From Ophiosphaerella korrae (taxonomy: Eukaryota; Ascomycota; Dothideomycetes; Pleosporales; Phaeosphaeriaceae): 62,457 nucleotides of DNA. The notes under the pieces were generated by a model. The model had not been told where the DNA came from. It was given only the letters and a program-made list of their open reading frames with translations, and did not search any database. Where the stretch lies: NCBI GenBank assembly GCA_028456385.1, contig JALNQF010000243.1, positions 1-62,457 on the forward strand, in the 5' to 3' direction. The position numbers were made by a program, and so were the translations under genes. Shown piece by piece: positions 22,475 to 35,760 of this stretch. The first letter of the stretch is position 1, and each line of letters starts with the position of its first letter.

Positions 22475-25400
22475 CCTTACTAATTTAGTTATTACAAGAA
22501 GTAAAGTATAAGTAGTATATAGTCTAAGCTAATATAATAGTAGAAAGTTTAACTAAGAAAAAAGTTAAAGTACTTATAAGTAGTTATAAGTTAGATAATA
22601 TAGTATAGAAAGATATTAAAAACTACTTAAATAACTTAATCTTTAAAAAAGAAGATATAAAAATAGTAATTAATACCTTAGAAACCTAAAATAAAAAACT
22701 TTAGGAATATATAAAATAAAATAAAGCGTAGATTAAAGCTATTATTAAAAGATAAAACTAGATAGAACTAATTATATAATACCTAGAGATAAGTACAATA
22801 AAGAAACTACCTAAGATACTTATTCTTAAGAAATTTAATAGAATAAAAGAGAAACTAAGACTCTTTATAGTTTTAGTATAACTCTAGATAAATATATAAG
22901 CTTTATACTTTAATATAAAAGAAAAGAAGGTAATATATATTAGAATATATCTTAAAGAAGACGTAATAAAATAGTTTAAACCTTACTAAATAGATTATAT
23001 AATATACACTCTAATAATATAAAAAGATAAAACTAAAGCTATTTTTAGAAGTTATAAATACTTTACTAAGTAAATAAAAGTAGTATTTAGAGATATAGAT
23101 ATTACTTAATAAGCTAAAGAAAGGCTAGAAAAGCTTATATAAAGTAAGAGTATTCTAGAATATATATTATAGTTTATATAACTATTATAAAATATAGAAT
23201 AAAATAAGTTTACCTTAATATTATAATTTAAATAAAGACTAAACTTAAAAATTTAATATAAAATAATCTATATAGAAAAACCTAGAATACTAGAAGCTCT
23301 AAAGTAATAGGTAATATAAATTAATAATAATCTTTAAGAATAGAAGAAAAATAAGTATAAAGGATCTACCTAAAACTAAGATAAAGAAGACTTTATAGTC
23401 TTTAATACTATTAAGAATAAAAAAAAAAGAAGAATAAAGACTTTATATATTTTAACTATAGTAAAAAAGGCTACTACGCGAAAGACTACTAATTATAGAA
23501 AAAAAAAAGATATAGTATATTATAAATATAGAAAACTAAGATACTTTATAAAAAATTATAGAAGTAAAAACTATAAGAAAAATAAAGAAGCCTAGTTAAA
23601 AATAACTAAAAGTAAGAAAGAAATACTAAAAGTATAAGCTAAACCTTAAAAGAAAGTAGCTAGGAGTAAAGAACTATAATATATAATACTCTATTAGACT
23701 TTTTATAATAAAGATAGCTACTATATATATTAATTTAGTAAAAAGAGAGTAAGATAGTTTTTATAAAAAAATAAAGTAGTAGTAATAAAAGAAAGTAGAA
23801 TAAAAGTATAGCTAAAAGAAATAGCTTACGTAATAGACTTACTAGTAAAAGATCTAGAAAAAGAAGAGCCTTAGATTCTATTAATCTAAGCTAAAAGACT
23901 AGTATAAAATATAGAAACTACTATAGCTTCTTTTAAAAAACTATAAGAAAGTAAAAAATAAGATAATATAAAAAGTATAAAATATACTTAGCTAATAATA
24001 TATAGCTATAATAGCTATATAATAATAGATATAGAAGAATAAAATAAATAATAGAAGTTTATTTAGAAATACTTACTAGTTATAAGTATAGAGGAAGTAT
24101 ATAAAGACTAAAAAGAATATAACTCTAAAGAAATAAAATTTATACTATTTTAAGAATAGATAAAATAGTATATAGTTATAATAAGAAGAATACTAATATA
24201 AAGAGAATAGTAATTCTTTATAAAAAAAATATAATAGATTAATAAAGCTTATATACTAAGAGTACTAGTAGTATACTATATTTTAATATAAAAAGTACTT
24301 AGAAAAAATAAATACTAAGAAGGAGATAATAAAATAATAGACTCTAAACACCTAGTATACTTTAAAGTATTTTAGCTATTATACCTAAATAAGAACTATA
24401 TTATATATAGAAACTCTATAGTAAAAAACTATATATAGCTTATATAAAAAAAAGGCTATAACTATATAAGAGTAATCTTAATAAAAGATATCTAAGGATA
24501 AAAGATAATACTAGAAGAAGGTTACGTAGTAATAAGGCCTAGACTAAAATTATTTAATAAATACGTCTAAAGAGGACTATAGTATAAATATATATATAAT
24601 AAATATCTTAAGTATAAAGAATATAAACTTAAAGTAAGCCTATAGCTATAGAAGAATAGATAATTTATAAAATTACTTAAGTAAGAAAAACTAGAAGGTA
24701 TAAAAGGCCTATATATTATAAAAATAAGTATATATTAAAAAAAGAAAGTATAACTAATAATTAATAGTAAAGCTATAAAGAACTTTATATCTAAAAAGTT
24801 TATAGAAATATAAGGAATATATTATATAATAAAGAAATACTCTTAATAATTAAGTATAATTAAAGGAAAACTATTCTAAGAACCTATTAGGTTTAAAATA
24901 GTTCTTTCTATACTAGAACTAGAAAGAATAATAATTAAAAATATAGTTATAGATATAATAATAATTAATAATAAACAAGATATAATTTTAGAAATACTAT
25001 AGTTATAAATAACTAACCTATATATTAATTAGAAGATAGAAAGAATTAGTAATCTAAAGAAAGATACGTTAAAAGCTAATATAAGTATATATAAAGGAGA
25101 ATTTTTTAAAGAATATAAGAAATAAGAAAAATAGCTTATAAAACCTAAAGACTATCTTCTAGAATATTAGCTATAAGACTTAGTAATAGACTTAGAAAAA
25201 GATAAAAATATAGAATAGAGCCTAGTCTATAGAAAAATAAAAGAAAAATCTAATATTAAATAAGTATTTATTAAAAACGTAATAAAAAAGAAATAGATAT
25301 AAGAATCTAAATCTTTAGTAGTATATAAACTTATATTTATAGATAAAAAAGAGATAAGTAATAAAAGACTTTATATAGATTTTAGAAAAACTAATATAAT

Positions 25401-25714
25401 TATAAACAAGAACTAATACTCCTTACTATAAATAGATAAAATATAAGATAGACTATAGAAAGTAAAGATCTTTATAAAACTAGATATCTAGAATACTTAC
25501 TACTAGATTAGAATTAAGAAAAGTAATAAATAGAAAATAGTATTTAGAATATAATATAGATTATATAAATACCTAGTTATACCTTTTAGATTAATAAATA
25601 TACTAGTAGCCTTCTAAGAAAGAATAAATATAGTACTAAGAAAGTACTTAGATATATTTATATTTATATACCTAGATAATATCTTTATATTCTTAGAAAT
25701 AGAAGAAGAATACG
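22049..25714 (+). mobile_element. Element D (Ty3/Gypsy), 5' LTR to RT
   Basis: The 5' LTR is 22049-22474 (426 bp), close to the LTR type of B. A RIP-mutated gag follows, with zinc-knuckle remnants near 23450-23570, then a protease remnant near 24765 and RT with YLDN at 25669-25680. The frame is cut a few codons later, after GAAGAATACG, by minus-strand element E; ATACG (25710-25714) is the left TSD. D resumes at 61886 and runs off the right end. Confidence 0.88.
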
Positions 25715-26142
25715 TATAATAGGCTTACTAGAGTTAACTTCCTAGTAGCCTAAAAGGTATTAGTAGATCGAGAGTTAATAATAAAAGCTTATATTGTAAT
25801 CTATAATAACTATAAATAATAGAAGATATTTTATAACTATCTTGTATTAGCGTTCTATAGTTAAAAGATTAAATTACTAATACTATCCTAATAATACGCG
25901 TTACTACTAACTATATACTTATCCTAATCTATAATCTATATTTACTAAGATTAGTAGATTATAGATTACTTTAATCTATAATCTATTAGTACTAAAAGTC
26001 TATAGATTATAGATTACTCTAGGTATTTTAATTATACGTAGCCTCCTAATTAAGTTTATATTCTTTAGGGTTATATAAGTCTAAACTAATTATTATAAGG
26101 CTAATTAGTTCTATTTATTATTCTCTTATTACTACTATAATA
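25715..26142 (-). repeat. 3' LTR of element E (left end)
   Basis: 428 bp. On the plus strand it starts TATAATAGGCTTACTAG and ends ACTACTATAATA. Around 25915-26020 forward and reverse copies of ATCTATAATCTAT make a cluster of inverted repeats, as in A. Confidence 0.92.
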
Positions 26143-26830
26143 CTATCTCCTCCTCTAAGTAGGTCCTTATTTATCTATTCTAGAGCTAAAGTTATTAATC
26201 TACTTTTATTATTAATTTATAGTTCTTTATTACTCTTTATAGTTATTTTATCTATATATTATTACTATCTTCTTACTAATTATATATTACGTAATAGTGT
26301 TAAAATATTTCTTTATTCTTATTATACTTCTTCTAAGTTAAATCCTAAGTCTTTTCTTTATATTATTTCTATAAATAATAGTAAAGCTTATAAAGCGTAT
26401 ATTTATATAAATATACGTACTTCTTATAATATATCTAGTGTTTTTCTTTCTAAATATACGTTTATTATACTTATTCTTATATCTAAGCTTAATAATAATA
26501 GGGAGAGCTATTAACTAAACTTAAGAAAAATTACTATCTTAAATTATAGAAGCTAAAGCTAAGTATAAGTAGATCTAGGAGCTTGTATAAAGTAAGCTAG
26601 TAAAGAATTAAGCTTATTTCTTTTATCTTTATAAGATAAAGGCGTTAAATAATAAGAAATTAGCTAAGTAGTTAGTAGCTCTAGAAGCTAAGCTAGACTT
26701 AGATAAAGTATTTAACGCTACTATAGTAGGTCCTATATTAGGTATTCTTATAACTTCTCTATCTAATAGTAGTAATATTAGTTCTCTTAGTTTACTACTA
26801 GGCGTTCTAGAGGGTTTTAACTTTAGAACT
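26143..26830. other. Element E 3' region, homologous to 6455-7140 of A
   Basis: The plus strand here is the antisense strand of E. It stays open from inside the LTR through about 26515 in one phase (YTSSKLNPKSF, NNSKAYKAYI, LNNNRESY), then a second phase gives GRAIN, EAKAKYK, LEAKLDLDK and SLSLLLGVLE up to about 26830. The E-sense strand gives the Arg/Gln-rich alternative. No frameshift separates it from A's version. Confidence 0.5.
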
Positions 26831-27707
26831 CCTTTAGTTTCTTAAAGTAGTTAAGGTTATCTTCTAGTTCCTATATATTTTCCTATAGTTTCCTTTTTTT
26901 ATCTATACTTATCTATTTTACTAGGTAGTAGTTCCTATTATTATAGAACTAGTATACTAAGATTTCTTTAATTTCTTATTCTTTTTATTCTCTATATATA
27001 TCTACTTTATATACTAGTAGTTTTATATTCTATAGTACTTGTTCTAGTAAAGCTATATAAAATATTAGGTATATCTTTATCTTATTTAGTAGCTTTAGTT
27101 TAAATATAACTAGTATAACTTCTTTTTTAATTTTATATAGTCTTATCTTAATATAGTCTAGTTTTAAACTAAGTCTTTTACTCTTAATATTCTTTTATAC
27201 TAACTATACTTTTTCTCTCTCTTTAAATTAAAGTTCTTTTTTATATTTCTTATTATAGTATTTTACTATCTAATTATATAGGAATTCTATATCTTATCTT
27301 AGTTAATTATATATATTCTTAAGTTTATTAGTAAAGTTTTCTCTTCTTAAAGACTAAGATATCTCTAATCTTAGTATTCTATATATACTAGGGTTAAATC
27401 TATAGTTTATAAAAAAAGGTAATACTTTTATTACTATATTCTTTACGCTATTATATACTAACTATACTATAAGTAATAAGTATACCTAATTATTCTAGTT
27501 ATAGTTAAGGTAGTATCTTAAGTACTATTCTACTATCTAATTTATTTATTCTAATTATCTATCTATCTATAAGTAGTATACTATTAATATTATATATTTA
27601 ATTTCTAATTATACTATTATTATTTTCTATAGTTTTAATATAAATTTTATATCCTTATCTATAATAATTTTATCTAGTAGCTTATATTAGCTAATTATAG
27701 TTCCTAG
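26831..27707 (-). pseudogene. Element E chromodomain and integrase C-terminal part
   Basis: On the minus strand the chromodomain (about 26840-26970) comes last, preceded by the integrase C-terminal region and the core down to the second catalytic Asp motif near 27655-27670. The coding sequence is interrupted at 27704-27707 (CTAG) by element F and continues at 45827. Confidence 0.85.
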
Positions 27708-27978
27708 TGTAGTAGAGTATTATAAAGAAAGGAATAGTAAAAAAAAAGGAGGTAAGTAGTTACTAGAGAAACACAAGTACTAAGGGCTTATAAGGAGGTA
27801 AACTATTAAAGAGGAGAGGTAAAAAGGAGAGTATAGCTAATAAGCCTTTAGGTTATAGAATATAATCTATAGAAGTATAAATAATATTTAGAGTTAGTTT
27901 AGCTAATAAAGTTTAAGTTCCCTAAGACTAATAAGCCTTTAAGCCCTAGATCTATATTAGGTACACAACTTTATAATA
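27708..27978 (+). repeat. 5' LTR of element F
   Basis: 271 bp, TGTAGTAGAGTATT to ACAACTTTATAATA. The ends form a short imperfect inverted repeat. The following leader (AATAGCAACTAACG) was not matched to a tRNA. Confidence 0.92.
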
Positions 27979-28050
27979 AATAGCAACTAACGTAAAACTT
28001 AAACTTATAACTTTAGCTTTAGGAGCGCTAGCTTACGCACTATTATATAA

Positions 28051-28180
28051 GGTATAGGAATAGATATAGGAATAGATAGGTATAAGAATAGGTACAAGAA
28101 TAGGCATAGGTATAGGTATAGGAATAGGTATAGGAATAGGTATAAGAATAGGTATAGAAATAGGTATAAGAATAAGTATA
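28051..28180. repeat. GGTATAGGAATA-type tandem repeat in the leader of F
   Basis: Tandem units of 6-12 bp (GGTATA, GGAATA, AGAATA variants) fill about 130 bp downstream of the 5' LTR. The same array in H is longer (59269-59452), so its copy number varies. Confidence 0.9.
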
Positions 28181-28860
28181 TATATAAAACTAAAGATAAG
28201 CTAACTTATTTTATATAGAAATAAGTATAGTATAAGTATAAGTATAAAAATAGGAATACGCTACAAATATATAGAGCCTAAAACCTAAGGGGCTATAGGT
28301 AGTATAAAAGGTAGGTAGCGTAACTAGCTAAAAATAAAGAGGCTAATAGAAAATATTAGAGAAGCTCCTAATAAGCCTTTAGGTACCTAATAAATAGCTA
28401 GTAAAAGTATAGATAATAAGAATATTAAAATAGAAAAAATAACTAGTAAGAAAATAGTAAGGATAGAATAGAATAATAAGTAGTATAGTAAGAAGAAATA
28501 GCTTAGTAGTAGTAAGTAGTATACTATAATTATAGATAAATAACGTATAAAGAGAGTAGTAAAAGAAAGAATATTATAAAGTAATCTTAAGCTATAAGAT
28601 CTAACCTATTATCTAATAAAGAGACTATACTAAGGCTATCTCTCTACTAGCTAAGAACTTCCTTATATAACTTAAGACTTCTAAACCTAATACCTAAAGG
28701 ACTATAGAATATACCTAAAAGAATTAGTACACTAATAATAGATAATAGCTCTACTATTCTAAATATACCCTAACTAATAAGTAAAATATCTTTAGAGATA
28801 TTTAGCTAGCTTATAGTAGCTATTAAAATAATAGTAGAATAAAGTAGTAGAGTATATATT
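28181..28860 (+). other. Leader and N-terminal gag zone of element F, no clear frame
   Basis: About 680 bp between the tandem array and the first confident gag coding. The gag-pol phase (1 mod 3) is interrupted by many stops here. I see no recognisable domain; it is probably untranslated leader plus a diverged gag N-terminus. Confidence 0.5.
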
Positions 28861-31800
28861 AGCGAACAAAACCTATTTATAAATAAGAAGTTTAAGTTTA
28901 CTAGTACTAATATAATAGAGTTTCTAGATAGTATTAAAGAATAAGCAATCTTTTATAGATAGCTTATTAGAGACTAGATCTATAATATTATTGCGTTTAG
29001 TAATAAGATAAGAAAAGATATTATTAAATAAAGTATAACTAAGTTTGTAGAGGTAGAGAAAGCTAAAGATTAAGTAAAGGTTAGAGAGGTAATAAGAAAT
29101 AGGTTCTAAGAGTCTAATAAGGTATAATAAGAAGAGATAGAAGAAGTACTCTAAACCTAGCTATAGTAATACTTACTTATAGATAACTTCTCTCTCTAAA
29201 ACTACTTTAATAACTTTAGCCCTTAGTTTATAAAGTACTAAAGAGTAAGAATAATTATAGAAGCTATAAAGAGATACTACTTAGTAAAAAGACTTAATAA
29301 GTACTACCTATAAAAAGTCTTTAATAAATATAACCTAAATAATAAAAATATAGAAAACTTTAACTTTTAAATAATCTAGAAGTACCTTAACTAGCTAGTA
29401 TAGAGAGACCTATAAGTAAAACGTTTTAACTTAGCTTTTAAGAAAACTATAAGCGCACTAAAGCTTATAAGCTATAAGAAATAGCTATATATAATACTTA
29501 AAGGAATATTTAGGCCTCTTAATATAAAGCTTATACCTAACTCTTATAACTAGACTTAAGGATAGAAGAGAGTCTAAATACCTCTAGGAATAGAAGTTAC
29601 GTAATTAGAAGTTAATAATCTTATAAAATACTTTAAAATAATAAAACTCTAAGTAATTACCTTTGTAGTTATAAATAACCTAAACACTAGAGCCTAAGAA
29701 CTTATCTAGCTACTAGAAGTATACTTAGTTATAGAAAGACAAATTAAGGTAGATAAGTATCTATAGATCTTTTAGGCTATAGTAAACCTATAGTTAGTAA
29801 CGCTTTTCGCGATAAAGCTATAATTTTAAAAGAACTTTCTACTACTATTTTAGAATAACGTAGGACCTTAGTATTAGAATAACGTAGTAAGTATAAGTTT
29901 AGACTTTTATAGTTATATTATGTGTAGAGACCTAAATTACTACGTTAATAACTATAAAGAAAGAAAAGCTTTAATACTTAATAGATAGATTTAGTTTAAT
30001 CTAGAAACTAGAAGATACTAATAAGGTATAGAGTAAACTTACTAAGGGTTTATTAAATAGATTAGAGTAAGAGGTAACTAAAATAATATAATAATCTAGT
30101 ATATCTAGTAGAGAATGCAAAACCTAAAGTATAGAGAAATAGACCCTTAGGTAACGCTAAACCTTATAATATAATAGCTAGTATAGCCTTAGATAATAGT
30201 AGTAATAAACTTACTTAGGAGTATAATAGATAATTTAGAAGAAGATAGAATAGTAAGCGTAGAAGAATATAATAGATTCTAGATATAGTAACTAAAAATA
30301 AAAAGAGATCTAGTAGAAGAAAATATTACTAAAACTATATATATTACTATAGTAGAGTTTAGGACCTAAGAGCCCTTAGTACCTATTCTAGCTATGCAAA
30401 ATAATTATAAAAAAGAAGCTAAATTTTTTAAATATAAGTAGACCTAATTTAATAATATAGAAATAGAAATAGATCTAGAATAACCTCTTAAAAAAATAGA
30501 TAAATAAAAAAACTACGTAAAAAAGCTTAAGTAGATTAATACTCTAGAACTAAATACTAAAGAAGTAATATAAAAAGTTATAGAAGCGCTAGTATCTCTA
30601 CCTATATAAATACTCTTAGCTAATATACTAGACCTTCTTAAGAAGCTTATAAAGCCTACTTTTATAGTAGATAAGTTAGAGGAGTTTATAAATATAAGAG
30701 TAATAGTAAGTATAACTAAAGACTTAGGAGAGACGCTTTAGAGCCCTAAGAGACTACTAGTAGCTCTCTCCTAGAATAGCCTATACCTATACGTAATAAA
30801 TACTAATATTCTTAACTAAGTAATAGTAAAAGCTATAAATAAAAAAATTGTTAAGTATAGAGCTTATAAACTCTTAGGCTCCTCTACTAAGGTACTCTCT
30901 ATTATACCTATATACTCTACTAGTTTTATAGCTAATATAAATATAGTAAGAGAGCGCCTAGAATATAACTAACCTAGTAGGATTAAAAGACTTAAAAAAG
31001 AATACCTAAAAGTAATAATCTAGGTCTATAAGACTAGACTACTAGCCCTACTTAACTTAAGAGTAGAACTTAATATAATCTACTTTAAAATAGCTCTAGC
31101 TACTAGCTTAAGTATAACTTCTATACCTAAGGAAATAGCTAGAGTATAGCTAGTTACTATAAATAGAGTAAAGGAGTCCTTTAAAGAGATTGTATAGGGC
31201 GTACTAGTTATTATTAGAAGTATTAAAGTTTAGTCTAACTTCTTTATTATAAGAGGTCTCTCTTACCTAATAATCCTTAGGAACCTATTTATAATAAATT
31301 ATTAATACTCTTTTAAATAAGAAGATAATAGCTAAATATACTATAAGGTTTAGTTAAAAAATCGAAATACTTCTATAAAGTTTATAGTAATATTTAATAG
31401 AATAGAAAGTATAAAATAGATAAATATAATAATAATAAAAAAACTAGTAAGGAACCCTACTACTAAAAGTAGAGTTCTATAAATAAACACTTAGAAAATA
31501 GAGAAATAAGAAAGAGACGCCTAAAGAACTATTAGTAGTACCTAGTATCTATACTAGGAATTATAAAATAATCTATAAGTAGATCTAATAATAATAAAAC
31601 AAGCTAGTATTTCTCTAGATAAAAGTATCTTAGAAATCCTAGAAGACCTCGTAGAGATATAGAAATAAGTAGAAAGAAGAAAATAGATACCTAAGAGCTT
31701 ATTAAAGGTAGAACTATAATTTAAGCTAAATACTATATATAAGTTAAAAGGTAAAAAAGTATAGCTAGTTTATAACTCTTTAGTATAGCCCTACTAGGTA

Positions 31801-34800
31801 GAAGGTTAATTAGACTAGAAAGTAAGAGTAGAACTTAGGTAGCTAGTAAATAATAACTAAAGCTAGAGATAATTCTAATAATATATTACTAATAAGACTA
31901 CTCTCTTTTCTATAGGTACTTAGGTTATAAAAGAATAGCTAGTAAAAATAAAGATTGCTAACTAGCTATAGCTAAGAGAAAAAGAGATACTAATTAAAGT
32001 TTTTCTATATTAAGAAGCTGCGTTAAGCTTTAACTTTATAAAATTAGGCTATATTTACCCTAACGTTATCTTACTAGTTTAAATTAATATAGTACCTTAT
32101 AAGGCCTAGAAAGAGGATAGCTTTCCTATACCTTATAAACTAAGAGAAGTAGTTAACAAGATAATTTAGGAATAGTTAGACTAAGAAGTCCTCGAATTAA
32201 GTAAAAGCCTATATAGTAACTCCTAGTTCTTAGTAAAGAAAAAAAACTAAGGATACTAACTTATTAATAATACTTAGCGCACTAATAGTATAACTATTAG
32301 AGACGCTAACTTACTTCTAAACCTAGATAAATTCTTAGAGGAATTTACAAGTTACTACGTTATATCCCTAATAGACTTCTTCTCTAGATATAATTAAGTA
32401 GAGCTCTATTAAGACTCTAGACTACTTATAGTATTTTATATACTAACTTATAGACTAGTATAGTAATATACTCTACTTATAGGTACTATAAACTCTATTA
32501 CTAAGTTTATATAAGTAGTAACTAAAATCTTATAAGAATTAATTCTAACTAGCTATATATTATATATAGATAATATTATAGTAAAAGGCCTAAAAATAGA
32601 CTATAACTTAGACTTACTAGAACCTAGGATCTAAAGGTTTATTAGTAAATATATTATTAATATAGATAAAGTTTTACGTAACCTTAAGAGGGCTAGTACT
32701 ACTACCTTAGGTCTTAAATTAGATTAGTACTACAACTCTATAGGGATTATAGGGTATATAGTAGATAAAGAGGGCTAGTACTTAGCTAATAAGAAGGTCT
32801 AAAAGATAATTAAATAGCTAGCCTATAGATCTCTAAGAGAAGTCTAAATATTTATTAGCTTTTATATATACTATAGAATCTAGATTAAAAGTTTTACTAA
32901 GATAGTAATACTACTATTTAAGCTACTAAAGAAGAATAAAGAATTTAAATAGAGTTAAGAAGCTTCTCTTACTATAGATAAATTAAAAACTTAACTAACT
33001 AGTATACTAGTATTAGTCTCTATAGACTATAGTAAGCCTATTAAACTAATTATTATATTAGTTAATAGAAGTAAAAAGAGTTAGGGCGTAGTACTCTAGT
33101 AAGAAAACCTAAAAGGCTATTAGAATATAGTACGCTATAAATTAGGAGTATAGTTACTTTTAGAGCGTAACTAGGATTCTAGGAAATATAAGTATAAAGC
33201 TATACTACTAGTACTTAAGAAATTCTACTTATAGATCTATAGAGTTTATTTTATAGTAGAAATAGACACCTATATACTTATAGATTAACTTAATTAAAGC
33301 GCTAGCGACCTCTTAAGAGCCCTAATTACAAGATAGCTTACCTTTCTAAATATATAGGAATTTAATATAAAGTACGTAGCTAAAAAAAAGAACGTAGTAG
33401 TAAATACTCTCTTAAGGTAACTAGAGCTACTAGGATAGTAGCTACTAAAAGAGCTTAAAGAAAACGTAGAAGAATTTATAGACTACTATTTAGGATCTAT
33501 AACTTTTATCTTACTATAAATAAGCCCTTAGGACCTAGAATTTATATACTTAAAAATAGAAATAGACTTAAGCGTGCTAGATACTCTAGAAATGCCTTTT
33601 CTACGTAATATTATAAAATAGCTAGTAATACTATAAACCCTAGCTAGAATAAGTAGAATAGATACCTAAAAGCTCTATAGAAATACGTAAAAGTATAAAG
33701 TTATATAAAGACTCTTATAAGCTAAGAGCTCTAAATAGTACTTACTAAAAAGAGTAGTAGATAAGAAAAAAGAGTAGCTAAAGATTTTAAAGGTACTATA
33801 TAATAAAAGTAGATACTAAGGCTAAGAAGGAATATAGTAAAAAATCTAGACGTAATATTACTAGCTAAATATATTTAAAGATATAGAAACTTACGTAAAA
33901 TCTTACTAAGAATATTAATTTTATTTACCTTAGATAGTAGAAGAAGAGCTATACCTAAATTAGAGACCTAAGGTCCTATAAAGATAGATTATACTAGATA
34001 TAGTTTATATACCTAATAGTAAAGAAGGTAAAAGATATATAATTATATATTAAGACCTTATAAGCTTATACGTAGAGGCTAAAGCTCTTAGAGTTAATAT
34101 ATTAGAAGTTATTATAAAGTTCCTAAAACAAGATATATTCTTAAAATAAGGAGTACTATTTAAAATAATAGTAGATAGAAGACTAGAAAATAAAGGACTA
34201 GTTACTAACTTTACTTACTTATATAGTACCTAAAGAGTTATTAGAAGTACCTATTACCTCTAAAGCTAAGGAATAATTAAAAGAAGCTATAAAGAGTTAG
34301 TAGCTACTTTCTAAAAGATTAAAGGTAATTAGGTAAATAATTTACTCTACGTACTATAGGTAGACAAAGTTATAGTAAAATATAGTACTAGAGAGATACT
34401 AATATACTTTATATATAGCTAGGAATAAGTTTTACTTATTAAACTCTACGTCCTTATATAGTAAACCCTCTTATAGTTAGAAGTTTATAATACTACTACG
34501 CTCTTAGTATTATAAGCCTAGTAGTTTAATAAATATAATAATAAACTCTAAGAAGCTATAGATTATATAATTAAGCTAAGAGAAGAAAGTAAAGAATAGT
34601 TTAATACTAAAAGAACGTTACGTATAAAAGATATACCTAAGAGAATATTAGTATTTATCTAAGACTTATTTAGTAACTAGAATAAATCTAGATAGTAGAA
34701 ACTCTAACCTTAGTAGAAGGGCCCTTATTAAGTTATCTAGTTATATCCCTCTAGATAGTACTAGCTTACTAACCTAGATAGTACAAAGTTTAGAAACTAT

Positions 34801-34900
34801 ACTCTAAGAGTAAGAGTAGTAGAATTCTACTAGTAAAGCTAGTAGAAACTAATAGATATTTTAAGAAATTTAAAGCTAAAAGCTAAAGATTTTATAGTTA
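28861..34900 (+). pseudogene. Element F gag-pol polyprotein, RIP-inactivated
   Basis: The phase 1 mod 3 holds from FINKKFKFTS (28876) to the integrase, so gag and pol were one ORF. A gag zinc knuckle is at 29914-29955 (Y-x2-C-x4-Y-x4-Y, from CCHC). RT starts near 32100 with an INN-stop-RTNSITIRDAN stretch, then ISLIDFFSRYN (32369-32401 region) and YIDN at 32563-32574, from YVDD. RNase H (about 33000-33430) includes SIDYSKPIK, VRYKLGV and, near its end, KNVVVNTLLR. Integrase (about 33940-34900) includes VDRRLENKG at 34171, which matches the VDGGPENKG core of one fungal Gypsy lineage. Most stops are TAA/TAG at Gln/Trp-like sites. I did not find the protease motif with confidence. Confidence 0.87.
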
Positions 34901-35299
34901 GATAAAAAGAAGAGTAAGCTTTACTTAATACTAAAGAGTAACCTAAAGGAGTATTAGATAAACTAGTACTAATAGAGCTAGTATTTAGAAAGTAAAGTAG
35001 GCGAGTATAAGAATAATATAGATAGGACTTACTATTACTAGTATAAACTTATTAGCTATAATTAGTTTAAATCCTAGTATAAAAGCCTAAATTTAATCTA
35101 GCTAACTTTAAATTCTTTGTATAAAAGGAACCTAATAAAGAGATTAATCTTAGCTAAAGATTAGCTAAAAATTTTAAATAGGAGAAGGAACAAGTAGGTA
35201 TTATAAGTAAATAGGAGAATTAGTAATAAGAAGAAAAAAACTTAGTTAATTTTCTCTAAAAATAAACAACTAAAGAGGCCTTAGTACTTAGATACTAAA
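34901..35299 (+). other. Element F segment after integrase, before G
   Basis: About 400 bp after the integrase core, rich in Lys/Glu codons and TAA/TAG. It probably belongs to the polyprotein C-terminus. It ends with CTAAA (35295-35299), the left TSD of G. The corresponding piece of H is about 52200-52560. Confidence 0.55.
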
Positions 35300-35760
35300 T
35301 GTAATAGGCCTCCTATTATTAACTACAGGTACCTATCTTAGAAGAGTTAGTAGATTGTAAAGTAATAACAAAAGTTTGTATAAGGATCTATAATAACTAT
35401 AAATAATAGAAGATATTTTGCAACTATTTTGTATTAGCGTTCTGTAGTTAAAGGATTAAATTACTAATACTATCCTAACAATGCGCATTACTACTAACTA
35501 TATAGTAATAATATCTTAGTAGCTTCGTTACTTTATATTTACTAAGATCGCAAATTTATAAATTTGTTATATAATAGCTTTGTAGCTTTATATTTACTAA
35601 GATCGCAAATTTACAAATTTGTTACGTATCTATATTATAGTTAGCTTCCTAATTAAACTTGTTATCTTATAAGTTATTACCCTACTTATCCTATACTTTG
35701 TTAGTAGCTAAGCGTAAACTAATTAGTTCTATCTTAGTTTCCCTTATTACTACTATAACA
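35300..35760 (-). repeat. 3' LTR of element G (left end)
   Basis: 461 bp. On the plus strand it runs TGTAATAGGCCTCC to ACTACTATAACA. Two tandem units 55 bp apart (starting 35531 and 35586) each read CTTTATATTTACTAAGATCG followed by an AT palindrome AAATTTATAAATTT or close variant. Confidence 0.93.

Noticed and set aside
25915..26020. Rho-independent-type terminator hairpins
   Set aside because: The inverted ATCTATAATCTAT repeats are in the U3 of a eukaryotic LTR and recur in A and E; a bacterial terminator makes no sense here.
28051..28180. CRISPR-like or minisatellite locus of independent origin
   Set aside because: Units are 6-12 bp without unique spacers and the array is part of the F/H leader.
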